Of a stretch of DNA of 64,000 nt, positions 55,203 through 63,544 are shown one piece after another (positions within the stretch are counted from its first letter, which is position 1; each line of letters begins with the position of its first letter). Source of the stretch: AP-15 sp963747735 (lineage in GTDB: Bacteria; Pseudomonadota; Alphaproteobacteria; ATCC43930; CGMCC-115725); assembly GCA_963747735.1 (NCBI GenBank), contig CAVVGE010000010.1:12704-76703 (forward strand). The letters run 5' to 3'. The position numbers were made by a program, and so were the translations under genes. Below the pieces are notes generated by a model. The model saw only the letters and a program-made list of their open reading frames with translations. It was not told where the DNA came from and ran no database searches.

Positions 55203-55507
55203 CCCTCCGCGGTCCGACTGGCGCGTCCCTGCTCGCCATCGGACGCGACGTGCGCTCACAGGATCCCGAATCCGTCCCGCTTCGCCCCTTGACGTCAGCC
55301 ACTCTGGCGCGACGGCCCGCCTGTCGGCGCCGTTCCCGCGGCGGTTGTCGAACCGACCGCTCCCCGTGACCATGCGGGCCTGCTGCCACGCCCTTCCGGC
55401 TTTCGTCGCTCACGAAGCGGGAAACGGAGGTTCATATGTGCAGCGTTCTCAATTTAGCTTATCGTCTATCAGCGTCCTTCACGGAGGTCGAATAAGCGGG
55501 GGAATGG
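55203..55507. other. spacer between the nuclease relic and the SNF2-like gene
   Basis: About 305 bases with no supported gene. The frame of the following gene is closed by a TAA at 55493; a GGAGG at about 55486 lies rather far upstream of its GTG. Confidence 0.4.
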
Positions 55508-58500
55508 GTGTTCGTCAAAGCTCGGGGCAACGAGGGGATGGCGCTTGGCATCGGCAAGCTAGTGGAGCGCACAGGAAAACAGTGCACAGTCGAATATTTC
55601 GATGCACCCACGTCCGAACCTATCATCCGCCAATTTGAAAGCAACCAAATTCAGGTAGTTTCGCTCCCCGAGCAAACTCGCGTCTATCACTTCAATGAGA
55701 CGGTCGGTGCATGGGAGATCGGCCGTATCCTTGATGATCTTGGCGACAGCCAACTAATAAGATTTCCCAATAGTACGACCAAACACCTGAAGGTCACGGA
55801 CATTTTCGTGCGCTGGGCACGACCGATCGCTGATCCGACGCCCTTCCTTGGTGGCAAAATCAACGAGACTCCGCGCTTCGCCGACAGCAGGAGCGCGTTC
55901 GTGCGCTCGCTGCTCAGCCAGCGCGCGGCGTCGATGGGCATGTCGGCGCTGCCGTCCTCCGCCGTAGAACTCGAGGCCCACCAGATCGAAGTGGTTCGGC
56001 GGATCTTACAGGATCCGGTACAGCGCTACCTGCTTGCCGACGAAGTTGGCCTCGGCAAAACGATCGAAGCTGGCGTCCTCATTCGCCAAGTTATCCTCGA
56101 TGCAGCCGAAGACGCGCTGGTGCTCGTCATCGTCCCCGGCCCGCTCGTTCCGCAATGGCGGTCGGAACTCGAGACGAAGTTCTTCTTAGGCGACTGCCTC
56201 GATACGATGATCCATGTCGTCGCGATTGCCGACGACGACCGTATCCGCTCGTTGCTCGGCAAGACGACGATGCTCGTGATCGACGAGGCGCATCATCTGA
56301 CAGGACACCGATCCACCACCGGGCGACAGCTCTATAACGACGTTGCCGCAGCAGTTCCCGGAATCGAGCGGGTCCTACTGCTTTCAGCAACCCCGGCGCT
56401 GCACAATGAACAGGGCTTCCTGGAGATGCTCCATCTCCTGGACCCTGAGACCTACCTCCTGGATGAGGTGAACGAGTTCCGACGGCGGATCGAGGCTCGT
56501 CAGGCGCTGGCGGAAATTGTCGCTGGTCTCACCCCTCAAAATGTCCTCTATCTCGACCATACCCTCGCCCAACTCGCCGAGATGTTCCCCGACGACAAAC
56601 CGCTCCAAGAGCAGGCAAACGCACTGCGGGCGATCACTGACTCAATGCCTGACGAGAACGACCCGTTCCTCATCGAGGCCGTGGGTCGTGTCCACGCGCA
56701 TCTGAGCGAAGTCTATCGCCTCCATCGACGCGTCTTGCGACACCGCAGGCGTACCGTGAGCGGTCTCACGCCGGACCGTTCAGGCGCGATTATCGTCGAC
56801 TACACATCGACAGACATGGCGTGGCTGTCCGAGGCAGTCGAGGACTGGCGCTTCGCCGAAACGACAGCGTCCAACGGTGACCCAAGTGGAAAAGTTCGGG
56901 CGGATCGGGTCCGGATCTTTGCCCAAGTGCTCGACCACCTGTCGCAATATTCGCAATCCGGGCGCGGGGCGTTCGACTTTCTTGCGCGCCAAACGCACCT
57001 CATCGGGGATGCGGAGCTTTTTGGACGGATCGTCCGGCGGCTTGGAAGCGCCGACATCTTCGAAGCGCGAACGCAAGCCCTTGTCGATGCCCTGCGGCCG
57101 CTTCTTGGGGGCAAGCAGCAATTCGTGATCTTCTGCTCGGACGCGAAGACCGCCGACACGCTTGCGTCCGCCCTTGTCGATCGATTGCAACTGCCCGTCG
57201 ATCGCCACGACCCGGAAGACGAACGCTGGCTGACGTTCAACCTCGACACCGGTCGAGCCATTCTCGTCTGTGATCGCCGCGCCGAAGAGGGGCTCAATCT
57301 TCAAGGTGGGCGCAAGATCGTCGTGCACTACGACCTACCGCTCGATCCGAATCGCGTCGAGCAGCGACTTGGTCGAGCCGACCGCTATGGATCCGGCGAC
57401 GCAGTGAGGTCGCTTGTCCTCAATTGTCACGACGATCCGATCGAGGCCGCTTGGATCGACTATCTCAACAGCGGCTTGCGCGTCTTCGACCGTTCAGTCG
57501 CAGGCCTGCAATATCTGATCGAGGACACGACGCGCACCTTGGCCGGGTCGTTGTTCGCCGAAGGCGCGGAGGCTCTCAACGACCTCACCGAGAAAAGCGC
57601 GGGCCAGGATGGCATCATCGAGCGCGAAATCCACAACATCGACCAGCAGGACGCTCTCGATGCTCTCGGCACGCCGCCGGGGGACGTTCTCGAGACCCTC
57701 ACCGAGGTCGATGATGACTGGCGCGCGATCGAAGCCAGTGCCTCCACATGGATCGAACAGACGCTGCAGTTCACCCGCCTTACCGAACGCGTGGAGGGGC
57801 CGCCGAATCTCAGCGGGACCGCGCCTTTTCGCTACCGCTACGCGACCTCAAACCAGCACACCCTCATCCCGCTCGAGACCTTCTACGCCCATTGCCATCG
57901 CGCGATTGACCGCCCCTGCCGCGCAGCTCCCGCGGATGGTTCGCACCGTCCCTTTCACCTATCGCAGGGGTACGGCGCTCGGACGTCAGGGGCGCGCCAT
58001 CGGCGCACGGCTCCTGCGCTTTGGCGACCCATTCGTCACCGGCATGTGGGAGATCACGCAGGGGGACGATCGCGGCCGTTCGACCGCGCTGTGGCGGTAT
58101 GTGCCGGGCCACCACAGTGACGGTGTCGCCGACCTGTTCTTTCGGTTCGATTTCATCGTCGAAACCAATGTCGGCCCCGCGCGAGGGATCCTGCACGACG
58201 CCGACCGACTGACCCAATCGGCCGATGCCGCCATCGGACGCCGCGGTGATATGGCGCTTCCCCCCTTCTTTCAGACCATCTGGCTCGACCAAGAACTGGC
58301 ACAGGTCGAGGAACCCGCAACATTGCAGTTTCTTGGGCTCGCCTACCGTCCGAGGCGGGAGGGCAGGACGGTCGCGACTTGAACCTCAATCCTCGACGCT
58401 GGCAGCAACTAGCGAAGCTCGACGTGCCGCAATTGGCGCATTGGGCCGAATTCTGCGGCGAAGCACGCCGGCGCGCCGAGGAAGCCTTACGTGCGCTGCC

Positions 58501-58753
58501 GTCACTCACGGGCAATCTCGACGCCGCGATACGTCGTGTCGCAGTCGCCGATTATGGCCGCCTCGGTCAACTGCGCGCCCGAGCGCAGCGTGATGCAAGC
58601 GTCGCGGACGAGATCGAATGGAAGCTGGAAGCAGCGCTCTCGGAGAGCCTGATGCATGGCATCCGGGACCCGCGCGTTCGTGTGGATGCGATCGTCGCCT
58701 GCTTTCTGACGGGCAACCAGGCGGCAACCGCCGTCGTGGCTGGGCAGGCGTGA
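55508..58753 (+). pseudogene. SNF2/RapA-like helicase resembling DpdE, with two compensating frameshifts
   Basis: The first frame (from a GTG at 55508) opens with a small RapA-like N-terminal domain (GIGKLVERTGKQCTVEYFDA). The helicase core follows: LLADEVGLGKTIEAGVLIRQ, VIDEAHHLTG, VLLLSATPALHN. The second helicase lobe ends GRAILVCDRRAEEGLNLQGG and VEQRLGRADRYG. Near 57905 the good sequence passes to another frame (QLPRMVRTVPFTYRRGTALG, RLLRFGDPFVTGMWEITQGD). Near 58370 it returns to the first (LNPRRWQQLAKLDVPQLAHW) until the TGA at 58751. Corrected length is about 1080 residues. The overall plan matches DpdE of Dpd DNA-modification islands, from memory of that family, not from a search. 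Its stop overlaps the next start (GTGA). Confidence 0.68.
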
Positions 58754-60870
58754 CGCAGTTGTTCGACTTCGGCGCACTACAAGATGCCCTTGCCGATTGG
58801 CCACCATCGACGCTTCCCGAGGCCGGTGGCGACGGCGTCTTCGATCGCGTACGGCAAATCCTCGCCCGTTCGATTAGCGCCCAGCAACTGCTGGGAGTCG
58901 GCGACCTCATCCCGCTACTTCGCCACGCGCTGCGTCGCCAGTCGCTGCAATCAGGGGCGATGGCCCGCTTGCGGGTGCCGACAGGCGGTGCGTGGCCGAC
59001 GCGCGATCGCTGGGCCCAGTTCGGCATCCGCGCGCACAGCGAAGCGGCGGGCCAGTTCCTGATCGAGGCGGTGCCTTGGGCACCGGCCTGGCTCCCAGAC
59101 ACCGATACGCCACTGTTCGAGGATGTGTTCGCCGAACATAATGTGCGCCTCGATTGGCGGCGTCCGATCGATCCGTTCCTCGCCGAGGCCAGCGGCTTCG
59201 ATGCTTATGTTTCGCCAGGCCAACGCGAGGCCCTTCGGAGCGGGTTTCTGCTTCCGCCCGGCGAGACATTGATCGTCTCCCTGCCCACAGGTTCGGGCAA
59301 GAGCTTCGTCGCCCAGGCGCCGGTCCTCGTCCGTGGAATCGAAGGCGCGCTCACCCTCTGCGTCGTGCCGACAACCGCGCTCGTCCTCGATCAATCACGG
59401 CAGGTGGAGCAGATGCTGAAACGCCGTTTCCCACGGCGTGACGTACCCGCGCTTGCCTGGCACGCCGGTCTGACCGCGGATGAGCGCACGGCGATCAAGT
59501 CTGCGATCCGCGAAGGCCGGCAAGGGGTACTCTATTGCTCGCCCGAGGCGACGAGTGGCGCGCTTCTGCCGTCCCTATACGACGCGGCCCGTTCCGGCCT
59601 CCTATCCTATCTCGTCGTCGATGAGGCGCATCTCGTCAGCCAATGGGGTGACGGGTTTCGCCCTGCCTTCCAGATGCTGGCTGGCGTTCGGCGCGGGCTG
59701 CTGCGCGAATGTCCGGGCGATAGTTTGAGGACAATCCTCATGTCCGCGACGCTCACGCCAGACACCATTGAGACGCTCGACGCGCTCTTTGGACCTGCAC
59801 GCACGGTCCAGATGGTCGCCTCCATCCACCTGCGTCCCGAACCACAATATTGGATCCACCGGGAAGACGATGTGGGGGCCAAGGACCGCAAGAGTCTCGA
59901 GGTCATCCGCCACGCGCCGCGACCATTTATTCTCTACGTGACCAAGCGCGAGGATGCACGGCGCTGGCTCAGAAAGCTACGCCAGGAGGGCTTCGAGCGT
60001 ACCGAAGTTTTCCATGGCGGGACCGGCGATAAGCGCCGGATCATCGACGAATGGTCGCGCAACACACTCGACGGGATCGTCGCGACCTCGGCGTTCGGCG
60101 TCGGAATCGACAAGCCCGACGTACGCTCAATTATCCACGCAGCCGTGCCGGAAACGCTCGATCGCTTCTACCAGGAGGTCAGCCGGGGCGGGCGCGACGG
60201 TCGCCCGGCAGCCTCCTTGCTGCTTTATTCTCAGGCTGATCGGGAGGTCGCTGATCGGTTGAGCGCGCCGACTTTGATCAGCGATGAACTCGCCTTCGAG
60301 CGCTGGTCCGCAATGTTTGCGGTCGCGAAAAAGCTGGATCCGATCGGCCGACTGCTGGAACTCAACCTCGACGTGGTGCCGCCGAGGCTTCGACAGCAGT
60401 CGGACTACAACGCATCTTGGAACATGCGTACGCTAATCATGATGGCGCGCGCCAAGATGATCGATCTCAAATCGCGGCCCCTTGAAATTATCGCGCGAAA
60501 TGAAGACGAAACAGAGTCTGACTTAGACTTAAGTAATGAAGAACATTGGGCGAGATACTTCAGGAACACCGTGGTGAGCGTTCTCGAAGTTGGCCATCGC
60601 GACCAGAGCGTCTTCGATCAGTTGATCCGGGACGAACGGTCGCGCTCCTTCGGCGCGGCATCCTATAGTCGCGCGCTTCTCGATGAACTGCTGAGTGGCA
60701 AGGTTGAGGTCTCCGGGCTGCTCGACCGGCTTTATCGCAACTACGCGCCAGGGCGAACGCTGGCTGTCTCGCCTGCCTGTGGAGGATGCCCCGTGCATCG
60801 CCAGTTGGGGACCTTCGACAGAGCTGGCCCGTGGAATCTGGACAGTAGGATAAGTGGAATTTCTGCCTGA
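58750..60870 (+). CDS. RecQ-like DEAD/DEAH helicase resembling DpdF, C-terminally truncated
   Basis: 706 residues from the GTG at 58750, coupled to the upstream gene by GTGA. RecQ-type motifs: SLPTGSGKSFVAQAP (Walker A), LVVDEAHLVSQWGDGFRPAF, TILMSATLTPDTIETL, and ATSAFGVGIDKPDVRSIIHA with FYQEVSRGGRDGRPA. The long C-terminal part reaches a Cys-containing end SPACGGCPVHR. The next residues read into the left end of an IS3-family element and stop at 60868-60870, so an unknown length of C terminus is missing. DpdF, a RecQ-like helicase paired with DpdE, is the closest match I can name. Confidence 0.7.
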   Translation: MTQLFDFGALQDALADWPPSTLPEAGGDGVFDRVRQILARSISAQQLLGVGDLIPLLRHALRRQSLQSGAMARLRVPTGGAWPTRDRWAQFGIRAHSEAAGQFLIEAVPWAPAWLPDTDTPLFEDVFAEHNVRLDWRRPIDPFLAEASGFDAYVSPGQREALRSGFLLPPGETLIVSLPTGSGKSFVAQAPVLVRGIEGALTLCVVPTTALVLDQSRQVEQMLKRRFPRRDVPALAWHAGLTADERTAIKSAIREGRQGVLYCSPEATSGALLPSLYDAARSGLLSYLVVDEAHLVSQWGDGFRPAFQMLAGVRRGLLRECPGDSLRTILMSATLTPDTIETLDALFGPARTVQMVASIHLRPEPQYWIHREDDVGAKDRKSLEVIRHAPRPFILYVTKREDARRWLRKLRQEGFERTEVFHGGTGDKRRIIDEWSRNTLDGIVATSAFGVGIDKPDVRSIIHAAVPETLDRFYQEVSRGGRDGRPAASLLLYSQADREVADRLSAPTLISDELAFERWSAMFAVAKKLDPIGRLLELNLDVVPPRLRQQSDYNASWNMRTLIMMARAKMIDLKSRPLEIIARNEDETESDLDLSNEEHWARYFRNTVVSVLEVGHRDQSVFDQLIRDERSRSFGAASYSRALLDELLSGKVEVSGLLDRLYRNYAPGRTLAVSPACGGCPVHRQLGTFDRAGPWNLDSRISGISA

Positions 60871-60904
60871 GGGCGGCGATCCTCGCCGTGGATCAGGAGA
60901 GAGC

Positions 60905-61262
60905 ATGACGAAACGGGCACGCCGGAACCACACCCCGGCATTCAAAGCCTGCCCCGGCGGAGGCCGGGGGCGAAGGTGGCGTTAGCGGCCATCAAGAGCT
61001 TGCCCCTGCGGAGGCAGGGGGTGAGAAGACGCTGGCGGAGCTGGCGGCGCTGTTCGATGTGCACCCGAACCAGATCACGAACTGGAAGGCGCAGCTTCTC
61101 GACGGGGCGGCCGGGGTGTTCGGCTCCGGTGCGGCGAGCGCGGAGGCCACGCCTGCGGTGGATTTGAAGACGCTGCACGCCAAGATCGGCGCGCTGGCGC
61201 TGGAGAACGATTTTTTGGCCGGCGCGCTCAGCAAGGCGGGCATGCTGAGCGCAAAGCGATGA
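60905..61262 (+). pseudogene. IS3-family transposase orfA with two 23-nt palindromic insertions
   Basis: Starts MTKRARRNHTPAFKA at 60905. Removing 60949-60971 and 61000-61022 (two 23-base inserts, 46 bases in all) restores one frame that continues KVALAAIK, EKTLAELAALFDVHPNQITN, WKAQLLDGAAGVFG and the leucine-zipper end KTLHAKIGALALENDFLAGA. This is a normal OrfA HTH plus zipper protein. Its stop overlaps the orfB start (ATGA). Confidence 0.75.
60949..61022. repeat. two related 23-bp GC palindromes inserted in orfA
   Basis: Insert 1 (60949-60971) has the core GCCCCGGCGGAGGCCGGGG and insert 2 (61000-61022) the core GCCCCTGCGGAGGCAGGGG. They share the pattern GCCCCNGCGGAGGCNGGGG, in which the variable base and its pairing partner change together, so the hairpin is conserved. 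Confidence 0.7.
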
Positions 61263-61687
61263 TCGACCGCGAGCACGAGCTTCCGCTGACCCGGCAGGCG
61301 GCGGTGCTGAAGCTGAGCCGCAGCGGCCTGTATTACCGGGCCCGGCCGGTGGCGCCGGCCGATCTGGCGGTGATGCGGCGGATCGACGAGCTGCATCTGG
61401 ATTACCCGTTCGCGGGCAGCCGGATGCTGCGCGATCTGTTGCGGGGCGAGGGCGTCGCGATCGGGCGCCAGCGCGCCGCGACGATGATGAAGCGCATGGG
61501 CATTACGGCGCTCTATCGCCGGCCGAACGCGTCGAAGCCGGCGCCGGGCCACAAGATCTACCCGTATCTTCTGCGCTCCGTGGCGGTCGAGCGGCCGAAC
61601 CAGGCGTGGGCGATGGACATCACCTATATCCCGATGGCGCGCGGCTTCGTCTATCTCGCCGCCGTGGTCGACTGGTTCAGCCGCCGG
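61259..61687 (+). pseudogene. IS3-family transposase orfB, truncated
   Basis: 143 codons of OrfB: MIDREHELPLTRQAAVLKLS, the IS3 N-terminal region GLYYRARPV, YPFAGSRMLRDLLRGEG, and the beginning of the rve integrase core with the first catalytic Asp in WAMDITYIPMARGFVYLAAV. Similarity stops after VDWFSRR at 61687; the second Asp and the Glu of the DDE triad are missing, so the protein is dead. Confidence 0.85.
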
Positions 61688-61700
61688 GACCTCGCCCACT

Positions 61701-61748
61701 CGCAAAACCGCGGTTTGAGGTCAGGATCATCTCGCCTTTTTCGTAGCG
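61701..61748 (-). pseudogene. IS21-family istB fragment
   Basis: Read on the minus strand this gives RYEKGEMILTSNRGFA, the sensor-1/Arg-finger segment of the IstB helper ATPase. Only about 16 codons remain, directly abutting the broken end of the IS3 element. The 100 bases after it show nothing recognisable. Confidence 0.6.
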
Positions 61749-61852
61749 GGCATTTGATCTTGCTGAAATTGCTGTCCCAGTATCCCGGATGGTTCAACGC
61801 GATCCTCTCCGGGGCGCCGACCGCGGCTGCTCGACCCGGTGCATTCTGCTGG

Positions 61853-62107
61853 TCAGCGACGACCGAGGAAGAACCCAAGAATGGTTCCGACGCCGATCGC
61901 GGCAAGCATTGCGCCCAAGGGCCGATCGGATGCAAACTCCCTTACGTCATCCAAGACCTGCCCGTACAGGTTCTGCGCCTGCCCGGCAGTCTGGTTAGCC
62001 TTGCCGCGCGCTTGGGTCGAAGTGTCGCCTGTCATTGCGCCAACGGCATCCTGCAGCTCGCCACCGATATCGCGCGCGACACCTTCCGCCCTGTTCTGGT
62101 CGACCAT
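61853..62107 (-). CDS. CsbD-family stress protein with C-terminal membrane segment
   Basis: 84 residues. The N-terminal CsbD-like part (GELQDAVGAMTGDTSTQARG, KANQTAGQAQNLYGQV) is followed by a short glycine-zipper helix, LGAMLAAIGVGTILGFFLGR. CsbD proteins are abundant under general stress; biochemical role unknown. It is one of three same-strand small-protein genes flanked by IS fragments. Confidence 0.82.
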   Translation of the reverse strand: MVDQNRAEGVARDIGGELQDAVGAMTGDTSTQARGKANQTAGQAQNLYGQVLDDVREFASDRPLGAMLAAIGVGTILGFFLGRR

Positions 62108-62150
62108 CTGAACTCTCCTTTGCTAGTCTAGTGCGTTAGAGCTGGCAAGC

Positions 62151-62408
62151 TCACATCGCTCGCCGGCCAACGATGGCGTGATAGATGATCAGCACGACGA
62201 CAGCGCCAATGATGGCGACTATCATGCTGTAGATGTTGAGGCCGGTTACTGGCGCCGCGCCAAAGAACGAAAACAGGAAGCCGCCAACCACGGCACCCAC
62301 AATGCCGAGAATTATGTCGAGCACAATGCCCTCGCCGCTCTTGTTGACGATCTTGCTCGCGATGAAGCCGGCGATCAGGCCGAGGATAAGCCAACCGATG
62401 ATCGACAT
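62151..62408 (-). CDS. GlsB/YeaQ/YmgE family stress-response membrane protein
   Basis: 85 residues from the ATG at 62408. Three hydrophobic helices: IIGWLILGLIAGFIASKIVN, ILGIVGAVVGGFLFSFFGAA and IVAIIGAVVVLIIYHAIVGR, the complete transglycosylase-associated (YeaQ) layout. Role unknown; usually stress-inducible and found with CsbD. Confidence 0.88.
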   Translation of the reverse strand: MSIIGWLILGLIAGFIASKIVNKSGEGIVLDIILGIVGAVVGGFLFSFFGAAPVTGLNIYSMIVAIIGAVVVLIIYHAIVGRRAM

Positions 62409-62466
62409 GCTGCTGTCCTTCTTACTGGAAATTGTCGCGGGCACCGTCTGACCGGGCGGGTCAGAA

Positions 62467-63393
62467 TTAGATGACCCGTCGCGCGATGGATATCCGACGC
62501 TGCACCGCAAGCGAGCCGCCTAAGGCTGCGGCGATGGCACCGATCATCAGGTCCGCAAACGCCGCGAAAGACGTCTTCGCCGCCGCCGCCGCGCTCTCGT
62601 CTGCGACTTTTTTCGCCGTTTGGACCGCTTGCGCCTTGACCTGCTGCAGCTTGGCCTCGGCATCGTCAAACTGCTTTGCCGCCTGGTCACGGCTGATGTG
62701 CTGCTGCGCAGCCATGATGGTAATGATCCGCTCCTTCGCCACCGCGGCATTCGGACCGCCTTTGGCGTAGGTTGTCAGGTTGGCGACAACTTCCTTCTGC
62801 GCTTCCTGCGGGCTCATGGTCGTTGGGTCGGGGTTGTCGGGCTTCACATAGGCTTGTGCCTGTTGCTGCAGCATGTCCGGGCTTATGCCTGCCGCTTGCG
62901 CAACGGGCTGTGCTGCGTTTTTGATGCCACTTCCAGCGGCGGAGGCCAGACTGCCCAGGGCCGAGGCGCCGCCGCCAATGATGCCGCCAATGGCCGAGGT
63001 TAGAAGGTAGACAGTCAGCAGAGACGCAATGCCCCAGGTGATGAGGCCATGCAACACCCCGTCCCAACGAATTTCAATTCCGGCTAGCCATGCCGACACG
63101 TAGCCGCCGAACGCGAGCGCTATAATACTGCTGATCATCCACCAGGCGCCGGCGCCAATGCCAAAGCTGCTGGCGTCCGGCGTCGTCCCGGCATTTAGGT
63201 TGACGCTCCCAAGGCCGATGCCCGCACCGAGTAAGCTCCACAGCAGCTGCACGGCCACGACGAGGATGACGCCGCCGAATATAGCGGCCCAAGAAATGCG
63301 ACGGTGTGTGTGGGAGCCGCTAACCATCGTCGTAGCGGTATCCCTAAAACCTTGCCGCTGGAGCGCGGGGTCGTCGTACACGTTTGTGGACAT
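62467..63393 (-). CDS. polytopic membrane protein with coiled-coil domain
   Basis: 308 residues from the ATG at 63393 (a TTG at 63399 is also open). Membrane helices: ISWAAIFGGVILVVAVQLLW, WWMISSIIALAFGGYVSAWL, LITWGIASLLTVYLLTSAIG and, at the C terminus, FADLMIGAIAAALGGSLAVQ. The middle is an Ala/Gln-rich coiled coil (QFDDAEAKLQQVKAQAVQTA). Similar proteins in Rhizobiales are uncharacterised. It heads the minus-strand trio with GlsB and CsbD. Confidence 0.72.
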   Translation of the reverse strand: MSTNVYDDPALQRQGFRDTATTMVSGSHTHRRISWAAIFGGVILVVAVQLLWSLLGAGIGLGSVNLNAGTTPDASSFGIGAGAWWMISSIIALAFGGYVSAWLAGIEIRWDGVLHGLITWGIASLLTVYLLTSAIGGIIGGGASALGSLASAAGSGIKNAAQPVAQAAGISPDMLQQQAQAYVKPDNPDPTTMSPQEAQKEVVANLTTYAKGGPNAAVAKERIITIMAAQQHISRDQAAKQFDDAEAKLQQVKAQAVQTAKKVADESAAAAAKTSFAAFADLMIGAIAAALGGSLAVQRRISIARRVI

Positions 63394-63544
63394 TGTCAAC
63401 TCCCATTCGTGAGTATGCAGTCCGCTGCGACGAAACAGCGGCCGTCGTGGCGAATAGACCGAAGCCAGGGCTATTGGGCTCTGATCTCAAAAACGCAAGC
63501 GCTCGGACGTTGGTTCCAAATTTAATCGACGCCACAAAGTTAAG

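Larger units (their letters stand above)
60830..61687 (+). mobile_element. IS3-family insertion sequence, 3'-truncated
   Basis: Contains an orfA (disrupted) and the first half of orfB. The left boundary is approximate: similarity to the helicase stops after 60797 and the orfA leader begins by about 60840. The right end is absent; the element breaks off at 61687 inside orfB. Confidence 0.7.

Noticed and set aside
55203..55507. Continuation of the nuclease frame to 55638
   Set aside because: After 55095 this frame loses the Fe-S motif, which is found in another frame ending at 55202; the rest is out-of-frame sequence.
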